A stretch of DNA of 64,000 nt, taken from positions 1,192,833,172 through 1,192,897,171 of the forward strand of contig NC_056737.1 in the NCBI RefSeq assembly GCF_019279795.1. The letters run 5' to 3'. Shown piece after piece: positions 44,816 through 56,900 of this stretch. Under the pieces are notes generated by a model. The model saw only the letters and a program-made list of their open reading frames with translations, did no database searches and was not told the origin of the DNA. Position 1 is the first letter of the stretch. Every line of letters begins with the position of its first letter. The stretch is from Protopterus annectens (Eukaryota > Chordata > Ceratodontiformes > Protopteridae). The translations under genes and the position numbers were made by a program.

Positions 44816-47175
44816 ACCAGTATCCCCACCTACTATATCCCAAAGTATACCTGACATCAGTTCTCTGCCTAGTATCTCTAGAGGACAGGTCATCTCTGTG
44901 CTCGCCAAGGCCAAAAACACAGCCTCAATGGGACCAGATAATATTCCAAGTTCATATTAAAAACACGAATGTTTACTTACCTGAACACCTAAATGCCAAA
45001 ATATATTCCGTGAACCACAAATACACTGAACGCCCTAAACCACGAAATTCAAAAACTCGAAATCTCATACTTGTCACATCCCACCACCCACTACATACTA
45101 CCTACACAAACAAACTAAATAAACCACATACATACATACACTAACCAAAACCCTACTTCTAACCCTAAACTAAACCCTACTTCTAACCCTACACTAAATC
45201 TTGCATATACCATCATGTATGCACTTAACTTAACCCGCACCCTAACCCCAAGGTCTGTAACTATCGCACACTTACCTTAAAAAGCTATACCAACAAACTA
45301 AATAATCCATACACATACACTTAATAAAACCCTACTTCTAACCCTATACTAAATCTAACATACATTACCATCTATGCACTTACCTTAACCCGCACCCTAA
45401 TCCTAAGGTATGTAACTATTGCACACTTACCTTTCCGCAGAAGGGCCACCCATGATGATTCGATGTTTCAGATTTCATGCTTTAGGGCGATCAATGTTTT
45501 CACGGTTCGATGAAGACATGTTTGCATTTAGGTGTTCAGGTATGTAAACATTCATGTTTTTAATATGAACCCAATATTCCAGGTTGTTTACTAAACAATC
45601 TAAAACAAGACCTAGCAGACCCCACATGGAATTCTCTTTAATAATAGCTTGATAAATGGTTATGTTCTTGCAGAATAGAGAACAGCAACAGAAATTCCCC
45701 TGCACAATGGGGGGGGGGGCATCAACTGAGCCTGGGAACTACAGACCCATATCTAACCAGCTTTATCTGCAAAGTCATGGAAAGAATTATCATGGGCCTT
45801 ATCAACAAGGACATAGGCAATATTCAAATGCTGAACCCAACCAATTTTGTCTTTGTTAAGGGTAGATTATGCTTATTAAACCTGGTAAACTTCTTTGAGA
45901 ATGACACCAAAGCCATGGACAAGGGTAAGGCAGTGCACACAGCCTATCTCAACCTTGCCAAGACTATCAACACAATCCCCTACTCTGGCATCATTGAGAA
46001 ACTCTCCAAGCTGGGGATTAAAACTTATGTTACAAGCTGGGTAGCCAATTGGTTCACTGACAGAACACATGTTGTCAAAATTTGGTGACTCCACCTCCAT
46101 CAGTAGACCCATCATCAGTGGAGTACCACAGGGATCTGTGCTGGGCCCCTTACTGTTTGGCATCTATTTCTCAGAAGCCAAGGCCTAAGTAGACAGCCTT
46201 TGGCTCAACAAGTTCACTGATGACTGTAAACTGGGAGCAGTCATTGAGTCCCCCTCCCCCAATGATGTCACCATATTACAAGAAGGGCTAACACAAATGA
46301 ATAATTGATGCCAAAGCCATGGTCTAACACTTAATGCAAAAAATGCATTATTATTCCCTTTTGCAAAATGGAATTCCATACAAATTACAGCATTGACAGC
46401 ACCCACAGGCATTCCAACCCAGTGGTGCAAGACTTAGGAACACAGGTTGGCAGCAATCTGATATTCAACCAAGTTTCCACAGTGGTAAGGAAAGCCTTTT
46501 ACTTAGCATACCTCAAAAGCAAGGGCATAGCATCCAGATTGAGGGATGTTATAACTTGTCTGTACTTGAGTCTCATCAGACCACTAATGGAGTATAATGC
46601 ACCCTTTTGCATATACCTCACCAGACACCAGCAGCAGTTGGAGAGACCTCAAAGATTTCTCACTTAGGAACTTAGAAAATACAGGGGCTCCAAATCATGA
46701 TCTATGCAAACAGGCTGAGACCCTGTCACTTTACTCTGTATCTTATACGGTGCTGATAGGTGACTTGTGCCTGGCCTATAGGGCAATCTCCGACCCTGCC
46801 CTAATGGAAATTCTGCGCATCCACAAGCCAAATGGCATAAGAGTCACTCAATCTAGAGATCTCAACCTACCCTGTGACATTAACAGAATATGCTTGCGAG
46901 ACAGATATGTCTCCCAGAGACTGCTGCTTTAATGGAATAGGCTTCCTGTTCATGTAAAACAGAACTCCTCACTGATCATATTCAAACACAACTTAGACAA
47001 TTGGATGGGAGACTGCAAATTCATCCATGTCTCTCATGGACATGAGTAGCTGGTGTTGATCACAGACTCACTCTGTTCATAAATTCATTCTGCAAACTAC
47101 CCAAAAAGAACAAATGGGGATACTTGGGATTAATATGGCAAGGCTTGCCTAGTAACCTCCTATGATCCTATGACG
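44816..47175 (+). mobile_element. CR1 LINE copy split by a MITE
   Basis: A 5'-truncated plus-strand CR1 starting in the linker (LAKAKNTASMGPDNIP, 44900-44948). A MITE interrupts it and it resumes at 45582 with GCLLNNLKQDL. It then holds FVKGRLCLLNLVNFFENDTK, a broken AKTINTIPYSGIIEKLSKLG, YVTSWVANWFTDRTHVVK, SGVPQGSVLGPLLFGIYFSE-like (about 46115-46170), LTKFTDDCKLG-like and LERPQRFLT blocks. The CR1 end CCTCCTATGATCCTATGAC lies at 47156-47174. Frames change several times and the copy is inactive. A run of nine G lies at 45710-45718. Confidence 0.85.
44949..45572. mobile_element. MITE-like TIR element with telomere-like internal repeats
   Basis: Inverted ends of about 47 bp: GTTCATATTAAAAACACGAA and, at the right read on the other strand, GTTCATATTAAAAACATGAA, both continuing to a shared ACCTGAACACCTAAATGC. 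The flanks AATATTCCA (44940-44948 and 45573-45581) are an exact 9-bp target duplication inside the CR1 codons GPDNIPG. The interior is the reverse complement of the 12071-13040 repeats (CCCTACTTCTAACCCTA, GCACTTACCTTAACCCGCAC), in two shorter units. No transposase is present. It is the best-preserved member of this TIR family here. Confidence 0.85.
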
Positions 47176-47636
47176 CAACAAATGTGAATTGAAATGTTAT
47201 TGATATAACCAAACAGTGCATTTATGGATAGATTGTAGAAAGTATACAAATGTGATAGAAAGTGGACAACAGAGAGAATAATGAATATAAAGATTGGGTG
47301 TTGAAAGTAGAGGTAGAAGAAAACATAGAAAAAGAAGAAATATAAAAAAGAAAATAAGATAGAAGGAGGTTCTGAAATAAATGATGAAGGGGACATAAAC
47401 TGAAGAAAAGCAAATGGAAAAAAACTCTATTGGAAAAAGTAAAGACAGGAAAAGAAAGTTTAAAAGCATAAATATGAAAGAGAAAAAGAACGGAATGGGT
47501 AAGATACAAGAAGTATTGCTTGAAATATGTTAGTGAGGAGAGAAGTTAATCTCTTGTAAATTAAGAACAATGGGATATTAATAATTGTAGAGTTCTATTA
47601 AAGAACAATGGGATATTAATAATTGTAGAGTTCTTT
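47176..47636. other. A-rich spacer, no gene
   Basis: Purine-rich on the plus strand, rich in AGAAAAAGAA runs. It gives long stop-free minus frames of F, S and L that look like composition artefacts. A 31-bp segment (AAAGAACAATGGGATATTAA...) is directly repeated at about 47560-47633. Confidence 0.5.
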
Positions 47637-48552
47637 TTGTAATGTGACTAGTATTAAGAATAGCGTAAGAAGGGTAGGGGTTTTGGAGTGTTGTAATACA
47701 GGTGATGTGGATATAATTCTAGTATTAAGAATATAGTAAGAAGGGTAGGGGTTTTGGAGTGTTGTAATACAGCTGATGTGGATATAATTCTAGTATTAAG
47801 AATATAGTAAGAAGGGTAGGGGTTTTGGAGTGTTGTAATACAGCTGATGTGGATATAATTCTAGTATTAAGAATATAGTAAGAAGGGTAGGGGTTTTGGA
47901 GTGTTGTAATACAGCTGATGTGGATATAATTCTAGTATTAAGAATATAGTAAGAAGGGTAGGGGTTTTGGAGTGCTGTAATACAGGTGATGTGGATATAA
48001 TTCTAGTATTAAGAATATAGTAAGAAAGGTAGGGGTTTTGGAGTGTTGTAATACAGGTGATGTGGATATAATTCTAGTATTAAGAATATAGTAAGAAGGG
48101 TAGGGGTTTTGGAGTGTTGTAATACAGGTGATGTGGATAGAATATAGTAAGAAGGGTAGGGGTTTTGGAGTGTTGTAATACAGGTGATGTGGATATAATT
48201 CTAGTATTAAGAATATAGTAAGAAGGGTAGGGGTTTTGGAGTGTTGTAATACAGGTAATGTGGATATAATTCTAGTATTAAGAATATAGTAAGAAGGGTA
48301 GGGTTTTGGAGTGTTGTAATACAGCTGATGTGGATATAATTCTAGTATTAAGAATATAGTAAGAAGGGTAGGGGTTTTGGAGTGTTGTAATACAGGTGAT
48401 GTGGATATAATTCTAGTATTAAGAATATAGTAAGAAGGGTAGGGGTTTTGGAGTGTTGTAATACAGCTGATGTGGATATAATTCTAGTATTAAGAATATA
48501 GTAAGAAGGGTAGGGGTTTTGGAGTGTTGTAATACAGGTGATGTGGATATAA
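47637..48552. repeat. 71-bp tandem array
   Basis: About 13 copies of a 71-bp unit containing TTCTAGTATTAAGAATATAG, GTAGGGGTTTTGGAGTGTTG and TAATACAGCTGATGTGGATA. Units differ mainly at CAGCTG/CAGGTG, and one copy is shortened (about 48137). High similarity suggests recent homogenisation. Confidence 0.95.
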
Positions 48553-48847
48553 CTGTCTTGAAAGATGCTAGATTTTTAACAAATGAAGAAGGATTACACA
48601 CAGAACAGTTATGGGGGATATAATATGTAATTCAGGAAATGGTGCTCTGGTATAGTGGTATTTTGCAGTGCAGCAGTAAATATTTGGAAGCAATATTAAT
48701 AAGAATGTGAAGTTAAATATTGTGGATTTACGATAGAAAGAAAAAAGCATTTCATATTATATCTGTATATGCTTATGTTACTTGTAAAGAAAAGGAGAAT
48801 TTATTCCAACAAAGTTTAGAGTATGTAGTGATAATTATAAATATTAA

Positions 48848-49015
48848 AGAATAAATAAGAAAGTGCATTTACCACAGAGACTGCACTAAAGTTCCACTCT
48901 ACAGTGTAGAAAAAACAAAAAATACACTGGAAACATAATCAGTGCTTTCATTTTAATATTTAAAACTTCTTCAGTCTCTTTGGTAAATGCACTTTCTTGT
49001 GTATTCTTTATTTGG
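48848..49015 (-). ncRNA. hairpin with hammerhead-like core, possible PLE end
   Basis: An inverted repeat of about 45 bp (AAGAAAGTGCATTTACC at the left, its complement at 48981-48997) flanks a region that reads on the minus strand CTGAAGA, AGTTTTA-loop-TAAAAT as stem II, GAAA, then GCACTG. The first three parts follow the hammerheads at 26683 and 31161. The stem III/cleavage bases are altered, so it is probably a decayed PLE terminus. No PLE coding is seen next to it. Confidence 0.4.
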
Positions 49016-49104
49016 TTTGAAATATGAATATTATAATAACATGAGGTTTCAAATGTGACTTAAGGGGAAACTGAAAAGAAAGAAAGGAAATAATGTAAGA
49101 AAAA

Positions 49105-49307
49105 ATGCTAGAAGTTATGAGATGTGGTAAGCTTATAACATGGAATAGAAATTTGTGCACATATAGAAGGGGTAGATTTAAATCTGAAATTGATTATTTT
49201 GTGATATTAGAAGGACTATGGACAGCAGAAGGACACACAGTTGTAACAGGATTTCCAAATACTTTGGCAATATGGAAAGAGCTAAAGGAAGATAAAGAAT
49301 GTATAGC

Positions 49308-49311
<4 letters not shown>
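49105..49311 (+). other. short open frame of unknown origin
   Basis: A 68-codon open frame (MLEVMRCGKLITWNRNLC, GRFKSEIDYFVILEGLWTAE, LAIWKELKEDKECIA) that ends in the TAA repeat. It looks more like protein than its surroundings, and the SEIDYFVI block is slightly reminiscent of an element endonuclease end, but I do not recognise it. A second frame at 49507-49845 (Lys-rich, 112 codons) is likewise unassigned. Both are probably remnants of an old retroelement. Confidence 0.3.

Positions 49312-49359
<48 letters not shown>
49309..49359. repeat. (TAA)n microsatellite
   Basis: About 17 TAA units. This could be the 3' tail of the unknown element to its left. Confidence 0.95.
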
Positions 49360-49361
<2 letters not shown>

Positions 49362-49845
49362 GAATAAAATGGATACATAAGAAAACATAGAATGAAAAAG
49401 GAAAAAACTAATATAGTTATGGACTGATCATATTAATATGAAGTTATTTTATAAAAATTGGTCTAAATGGTGAATTGTTTGAAGAGAGAAATTTAAATTA
49501 TGTCTTATGTCTTTTATGGTGGGAAGAAAGGTATTAAAAAGTATGAATATATATATAAAGGTATATTACAGGATTTATAGAAGAATGAAAGAGAGCATTA
49601 TGATAAATAAAAATAAATCATTATTTAAACTAAGGCATTGTTACAAGGAAAAGGAAGAGATGTCAGCATATTTCAGTAGAATAATGAAGGGACATAGTGT
49701 AATGAGGGAAATGAAAAACAAAAAGAGAGCTAAAAAGAACACAGGAACAAATTATGAATATTGCCATGTGGAAGAAATGTTTAAAGGTAAAAAGAAATAT
49801 AAAAGAATATGGGAAGTTAAAATAGTTTTCAGAGCAAGTAAATAA

Positions 49846-51392
49846 ATTGAAATAAGAGTTTCTTTATATGAAATGGAGTCAGAAAAGTACAAATACAGCA
49901 GCAGTGCTCTTAAGTACATTATAAAAGTACAAAAGTACAAAAAAAATCAGTTTAAAAGTGTGACAAACTGAAATGCTGCCAGCCCAGCTAGCTGGAATTT
50001 TGTAAATAATCATATGTCATTTGTGAATATTTATATGATCCATAGACTTGTCTTACAAATGTAAGAGAACTATATGTTATGTGGATATTAAACTACTGGT
50101 GCAGAAGTGTGTGTTGAACTGCATGTTATGTACTGAGCTTCAAGAATGTAACCACAATGTACCCTACTGGAAAACAACAGAAATGTATATAAACGATATG
50201 CCTGTGCAAATGTATGTTTTCATAGTAGAAGCTGGAACATACAGAGTTAACTTGCAAAACTCTAAGAAAATAAGTTGAAAAGTAAAGAGTTTTACAATGT
50301 GCTATAAAGTTAGTTAATACATCAAAAAGACAGGATGTGCACACCTAGAAATTCCTTCTATTGTCTTGAAAACCAGAAATAATTACTAGGTTTAAAATGT
50401 AGAGTATTTTTATTGCTCTGTGACTTCCTAGCAGCTGCACATCTGAGAGATAAGTATTTTTGACACAGAAGTGCTATATTTTAAGTTTCTGTTAGCCTGG
50501 GAACTAAAGGCAGGTGACAAATAGTGATGCCATCCAGCTGACCCAGCAGTAATGTTTTGATAATAATTTAAGAACTATCTCTCAGAGAAAGTCTGTGCAT
50601 TTGGTATCTTGTCTTTGGACCTGAAAGCATCCATTCAGCACTTCTCATCTGTATTTGCCTTTCTCTGTAAGTAAGATTTAGGTATAGTATTTATCTTAGA
50701 GATAGAAATATAGTAAGATTAGTTTAGATGTTTTATGTATTTAAGTGAGACTGTCCTGAAATGTTGTTTTAAAATATTGTCTGTGATTCTGAACTCTGTT
50801 GTCACTGTGTTGAGTTATTGAGCATTGTCTTGATCTTTTATTATTTATTATTAAATATATTTAGACCTTTTAATTGTGTCTGGTTTGTTTAAATATATTT
50901 AAGCTCTTAGGTGCTAGCATATGTATTTGGTGACACTATACAGACCACTCTTAAATAGCCTTGCAAATCTTTGTCACACTTACCATTTGGATAATAGTAA
51001 CATCACACAGTAGGATTTGTCACCCTTTGGGAAGGGCTTTAAAGTAGCTGATACGGGGTTCTGGGGACAGTGATAACTATCTTATGGTCTGGACAGAAGG
51101 GGACATAGCTTGTAAACCTGTGCCAGCCTTTCCCAGGTGTGTGCCTGTGTATATATCAAATCTCAAAGTGTGTGTGTGTGTCATCTACTTGGGCAGGGAC
51201 ATGAAGCACTGCTCAGAGAGAGTGCTGGGAGGACTTGGCTTGGAACCCTGGCTAAAGACTCAATTGGGGATCTGGAGAAAGAGGAACAAACCATCCCCAG
51301 ACTGACTGTGATCTGTGTGTTCTCTTAAGGGAAATTGTACTTTACTGTGTGTGTACTTGTCATCCTCCCAATGTGCATGTCCCTCACTGGTG
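49846..51392. other. unassigned stretch
   Basis: No gene or recognisable repeat is seen. The minus- and plus-strand open frames here are short and without familiar motifs. A GTGTGTGTGT run lies at about 51170. Confidence 0.5.
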
Positions 51393-51540
51393 CTAGTTCA
51401 TAGATTGATTCATAGATTATTACTAGGCTAGCTGCCCTTGTTGGCCGTTTTGAGCCTATCCAATTTCCCTTGGTGAGAATGAAACTCTGTACATGTTGTC
51501 TGTGAGGGTAAACACCTTAACCATTACACTAACTCCAACA
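51393..51540 (-). mobile_element. tRNA-SINE with CR1-like 3' end
   Basis: The minus strand reads GTTAGTGTAATGGTTAAGGT (A box), then AGAGTTTCATTCTCACC (B-box region), GGGAAATTGGATAGGCTCAA, GGGCAGCTAGCCTAGTAATA and ends in ATCTATGAATCAATCTATGA. It has the same architecture as the 34936-35085 SINE and nearly full length. Confidence 0.8.
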
Positions 51541-51689
51541 GTGGTGAGGATTGAGGCTGATTGATTACTGGGCCAGTGCAGGGGCATTACAAAAGTACTT
51601 ATCTGTGCTAGGATTGCACTGAATGCAATCCAAGTGTTTGTGAGCTCTGTGGAAATAAGCCAAGAACTTTGAAGACACAATGAATTTGT

Positions 51690-51835
51690 AGAGGCAGAGA
51701 AAACTGACTAAACAAAGCCAACAGCCCTCTGACCCATCATGCAGTGTCATTTAAAGCCTTTGTGTGTGATCCCCAGCTTAGACAGACCAGGCTGTGTTTT
51801 ACTCCCACTAGAAAAGCAGTCCCAATGTAAACAAA
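51690..51835. repeat. dispersed repeat, copy 2
   Basis: Related to 44085-44240 in the same orientation (see that entry). 51836-52361 holds no other recognised feature. Confidence 0.65.
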
Positions 51836-52361
51836 GCTTGTGCAATATGATGATTTAAAAACACAGTAAACCAATCCTTCATATTGATTTCATCCTTGGG
51901 AAACAATCTTCTTGATTTGAAGAAAACTCATTTCTTATTACATCAAACTTCAACTTCATAATCATTGATGAGATAAAAGTGCATTTTTACATTATAGCAT
52001 TACCTTGGTCATGGGTGGTTTTCATTCCAACTTCAGCTCTCATTTCTCCATTACTTGCTTTACCCTTTCTATTTCATCATTTTATGTTCATTTCTTAAAA
52101 TCATATACTGCCACAGATTTTTTTTATTTATGTTATAACACACTTTTATGACAGAGGTGCTTAGTCTAATCTCTCACTCAGATTATTAAAGATCATCCTA
52201 TCTGAAAATTATAAAACACAAATTTCACTCTATAAAATGTGCACTACCTAAGAAAATATTGTTGCTGATATAAACATTTTACTAAACATCTGTTTTCCTT
52301 ATAAATGATATAATTTATATTTTACTGATTACATAAAGACTATGCGTTATAAGTTTATAGG

Positions 52362-52485
52362 TAAGTAGTAGGTCAGCTGCTCTTGTAATCCATTTTAAAC
52401 CTTAAAAATGTTGCTTTCAAAGGGGACAATCAAACCCTGCACTTCATGTTTGTGAGGTAAATACCCTCAGCATAATGCCAACCAA
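52362..52485 (-). mobile_element. tRNA-SINE, decayed copy (CR1-tail family)
   Basis: The minus strand reads GGTTGGCATTATGCTGAGGG, then GGTATTTACCTCACAAACAT, CAGGGTTTGATTGTCCCC and a tail with CAAGAGCAGCTGACCTACTA. It is weaker than the two better copies. Confidence 0.6.
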
Positions 52486-53540
52486 AATGTACTATGCCAC
52501 AGTGTGAAGTATCAATTTATTTTAACAAATATTTCAAACTATATCTGCCTTGCTGTGTGTTCACTGATTATTCACATGTATTTTCTTGTTTATTCTACAT
52601 TAATTTTTTTCATGCTTAACTTCTTTTTATTGTTCCTGTTTACCCTCTCATAATTATGTTTGTGTTGCTTTCTTTGTTTTGAAAGACTGCATGCTCTGAG
52701 TTTCTCAGTGCATGTACAGTTGATCATTATATTTTAACCTTATTCAGTTGACGTTTTCATCATCAAAGCTTTGTTGTTTAGACTAATACAGGTATTCTCA
52801 CATCAAACAATAAAATGTGCAAACAATAAAGCTTGATCTACAAAGACTGAACCACAAAGCAATGAAAAAGAAACATAAATATTTAATGTAGGATGAAAGT
52901 TCTCCTGTGCCTACCATTATATATACGAATACCAAGATACCCCCTCTTATATATACTAACTCCAAGATCACACAACTGGGAAAAGGGAAATTCCCATTCC
53001 CTGTTGTCCCAGGATCTCTCACACACACACAGAAGCTGGCATTAAGTGAATTTAGTCTTTTAAGCCACAAAAACAATGTAAAAACTAAGTCCAGCATTTA
53101 ATATCACCTCAGTTAGCTCCTCTAACCCTACATATGATATGACCATAAGGCCTGCAATAATGATACCTGTTTAAAAAGTAAAGCTCCCTTTCTATATGGC
53201 TAATCTACATATCTCAGTTACTCAGTCCACTTTTGATGTGTTGTGCACCCAACCTTTGCACTACTTGGTGTCCTAGAGGGCTAAGTTCATTGTCCTGTAC
53301 TTATAGTCTGTACTAAAAAATGTTCAATTGGTGAGTTGTCAGCTAACACTTATGTCTTCAAATATTGTAATAAACCACTAGCATTTTTATTTTATTGATG
53401 ACTCATTAAAATATATAACAGAGTGTCTGATAGCTTAGTGCAGGGGGTTAAGTCTATAAGTTACTAACAAGTTGAAAAAGTACTCCAGGCTTTATTTTGT
53501 CAGTTTTTCCTAATCTAAGTTTTGAAACATTCTCCTGGGT
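52486..53540. other. unassigned stretch
   Basis: No gene is recognised. The sequence is AT-rich with no tandem structure, and its open frames lack motifs. Confidence 0.5.
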
Positions 53541-53544
53541 CATA

Positions 53545-53800
53545 TTTATTATTTATTTTTTATTTTACATTTGTTGACTGGGTTTGTCTGACTGAGCTTA
53601 GTAGCCCTTTTTCAGCAGAGTCCTAGGCAGAAAAGCTCCAGCTAAATATATAAGCGATATTTACACAGTGATTTTATGAAATAAGCAGAAGTAACAAGAA
53701 CAAGAAATAAAAATATGATACAAAACATTTGAAAAGAATACAGCATCAGATTACATACAGCTTACAAACACAACAGTAGACTAAATTAATCAAAAATCTT
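53545..53800 (-). mobile_element. L2-like LINE 3' end
   Basis: On the minus strand it reads GCTGGAGCTTTTCTGCCTAG, GACTCTGCTGAAAAAGGGCT, CAGTCAGACAAACCCAGTCA and an AAATAAATAATAAATA tail. This is the same 3' end as at 10470-10575. Only the 3' UTR is left. Confidence 0.6.
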
Positions 53801-53919
53801 TGAATTTAGGTTCATAGGTTCATAGGTTTATACTAGGCTATCTGCCCTAAGGCATTTATAAGCCTAGCCCAAAGTTTTGTGGCTTACACCATCCCTTATG
53901 TTAAAAAATACTGTGCCCA

Positions 53920-56900
53920 TCAGTTTGTTGTGCCTCTGTCCAGCAGTGACACAGAGATGATTCCCGGGGTAAACCTACGATCTCCCATCCACCGGTCAAG
54001 ATTTCTCTTGAACAGAGCCAGCGAGGTGCTCTGCCTCACATGGACCAGGATTTTATTCCACAGCATAGGGAGTCTCTGGGTGACAAATATATCCCTCCAG
54101 CATGTCCTATTTATATCTGTGCTAAGGTTTAAGTCACTTGCTCTAGTGGATCTGGTAGATTTGGATTTTTTGAGGTGGAGCATGTCCATTAATTCCGGGT
54201 TGGACATGGCCTTGTATGTCAGGCACAGGTCACCGTTGAGCAGGCGGTATGCGACTGAATAGAGCTGGAGTTTCTTCAGTCTGGCAGCATATGACAGATT
54301 TTGGAGTCCCTTTATCCTTTTGGTGAGGAACTTTTGGGGTCTCTCCAATTGCTGCAGGTGTCGGGTGAGATACATCCCGAATGGGGCATTGTACTCGATC
54401 ATTGGTCTGATAAGTGAAGAGTACAGGGGAACAATGACCTCACTTGATCTGGATGTGAATCCCTTCATGATTAGGTGGGCAATGTAGAAGGACTTTCTAA
54501 CCACTTTAGCAATGTGAGTGTCAAAAGAAAGGCCACTGTCAACCTGGGTCCCCAGGTCCCTGATAACCTCTTCTGTGCTTAATGGATTGCCACCTATATG
54601 GTAGCTTGGGGTTACCTTGTTTTTCCCAAAGGGTATGACTATACATTTTTTGGCATTTAACTTCAGGCTGGCAGCATATGACAGATTTTGGAGTCCTTTT
54701 ATCCTTTTGGTGAGGAACTTTTGGGGTCTCTCCAATTGCTGCAGGTGTCGGGTGAGATACATCCCGAATGGGGCATTGTACTCGATCATTGGTCTGATAA
54801 GTGAAGAGTACAGGGGAACAATGACCTCACTTGATCTGGATGTGAATCCCTTCATGATCAGGTGGGCAATGTAGAAGGTCTTTCTAACCACTTTAGCAAT
54901 GTGAGTGTCAAAAGAAAGGCCACTGTCAACCTGGGTCCCCAGGTCCCTGATAACCTCTTCTGTGCTTAATGGATTGCCACCTATATGGTAGCTTGGGGTT
55001 ACTTTGTTTTTCCCGAAGTGTATGACTATACATTTTTTGTCATTTAACTTCAGGCCATGGCTCTGGCACCAGTTATCAGTTTCCGTGAAACCCCTCTGAA
55101 GGATATCTGTGTCCGATGTACTTTCCACTATGGTGCCCAATTTGCAGTCATCTGCAAACTTTGTCAGCCATAGTCCTCCTATGTTTGCCTGTACTTCTGA
55201 GAAGTAGATGCCGAACAACAGGGAGCCAAGGACTGAGCCCTGTGGGACACCACTTGTGACCAGCTTGGAGTCTGACATGGCGCCAGCAACTCTAACCCTG
55301 TGGGTTCTGTCCTTTAGCCAGTTTGCAACCCATCTTGTGACATATGGGTTTACATTTAAGCTGGTAAGTTTCTCTATAATACCCGAGTGGGGTATTGTGT
55401 CAAAAGCTTTTGCAAGGTCAAGGTAGGCTGTATGGACTGCCTTTCCCTCATCAATGGCCTTGGTGACTGTTTCAAAGAAGTCAACCAAGTTCAAAAGGCA
55501 TGATCTGCCCTTGACAAAGCCAAACTGGGTCGGGTCCAATGTCTGCAAGTCCCCTATGTCTTTGTTTATGAGTTCCATTATGATCCTCTCCATAGCTTTG
55601 CAGACCAGGCTTGTTAAGCTTATGGGGCGGTAATTACCAGGGTCCGTAGAGGTACCGCCTTTGTGGAGTGGGACCACAGTTGCCGTACGCCACTCCTTGG
55701 GCACGTATCCTGTGGTAAGGCTAAGATTAAACAGCTGCCTTATATGCGGGTTTAGTTCCTCGTTGAGTTCGTGTAGCACACAGCCGGGGACACCATCCGG
55801 TCCCACTGATGCTGTGTTTTTAGCTTTAGAGAGAGCAGATTTCACCTGCACATTTGAGATGTCTGGGAGGCTACACTCCGCTGGGATAGTTATCTCTCCT
55901 TTTGGGGGGGAGAGGGGGGTGAAGTTTGCACTGAACCTGTCTGCCAGTATGTTGGCAATGTCTGTGAGTTCAGTGATTTTTGTATCATTATGGACTAATT
56001 CTGCGCATATCTGGGAGTTTCTATCCAGGTTTCTAACATAGCTGAAGAAGGCCTTATGATTGTCTTTTGAATCTATTGCAATTTTTCTCTCAAAGTTGGC
56101 CTTGGATGATTTTATGAGTGCTCGTATTTTTTTACTAATAATGATCAAGGGTGTCTTCTCTTTTATGGATTTTGCTCTATCATGTAACAGCTTTCTCCTC
56201 TTATTGTAAAGTTTGTTTATGGCTGGGATCCACCAGACTAGACGTTTGCCCTTGGTGGAAAGAGTCTTGGTTTTATTAGGGATTGCCTGATCCATGCAGT
56301 CCTGGAGGTGTTCGTAGAAGGCATTTGTAAGGGCTTCCACAACTTGGGTTGTGGTTTCCACTGGCTCGGGGGCCTTGAAGGATACCACACCAGTCTTGAG
56401 TAGTGTGAAGTTTGCTTTAGAGAAGTTCTTCACTGTGGTCTTTTTTGTTGGGGGGGGGGGCGGGATGTGGATTTCCAGTGAGATAAGTTTGTGATCTGAT
56501 CTCACCAATGAGGGATATACTTCCGGTGTGGAGCATTTTGTCCCCATGTTTGTGATGATGAGATCTAGTATATTTTCTCCTCTTGTGGGAACGGTGACTA
56601 GTTGTTCCATGGCATTTGAATTTATGAACTCCAGGAACCTTTGGGCTAGAAAGTTGGGGCTTGAGTAATGTTCCCAGGCTATATTCAGGTAGTTGAAGTC
56701 ACCCAATATAATGGTGTTTGGAGATACATTTATACCCTCCAGTGTCTTAAGGAAGGCTGTGTGGGGTTCCTGAGTTTGAGAGGGTGGACTGTAGCATGCT
56801 ACAAATTGTAGAGCAGTTTTGCCTATGGTTAATTGCACCTGGATGGTTTCCGATGCTTCGTGCGTTGACACCAACCTGGAGGTGTGGGTATCCTTGATGA

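Noticed and set aside
47160-47509. Minus-strand hydrophobic ORFs as membrane proteins
   Set aside because: They arise from a purine-rich plus strand giving F, S and L runs in all three frames.
50540-50940. Possible solo LTR with a TTTGGTGACA end
   Set aside because: No second copy, no clear TG...CA ends and no target duplication could be seen.
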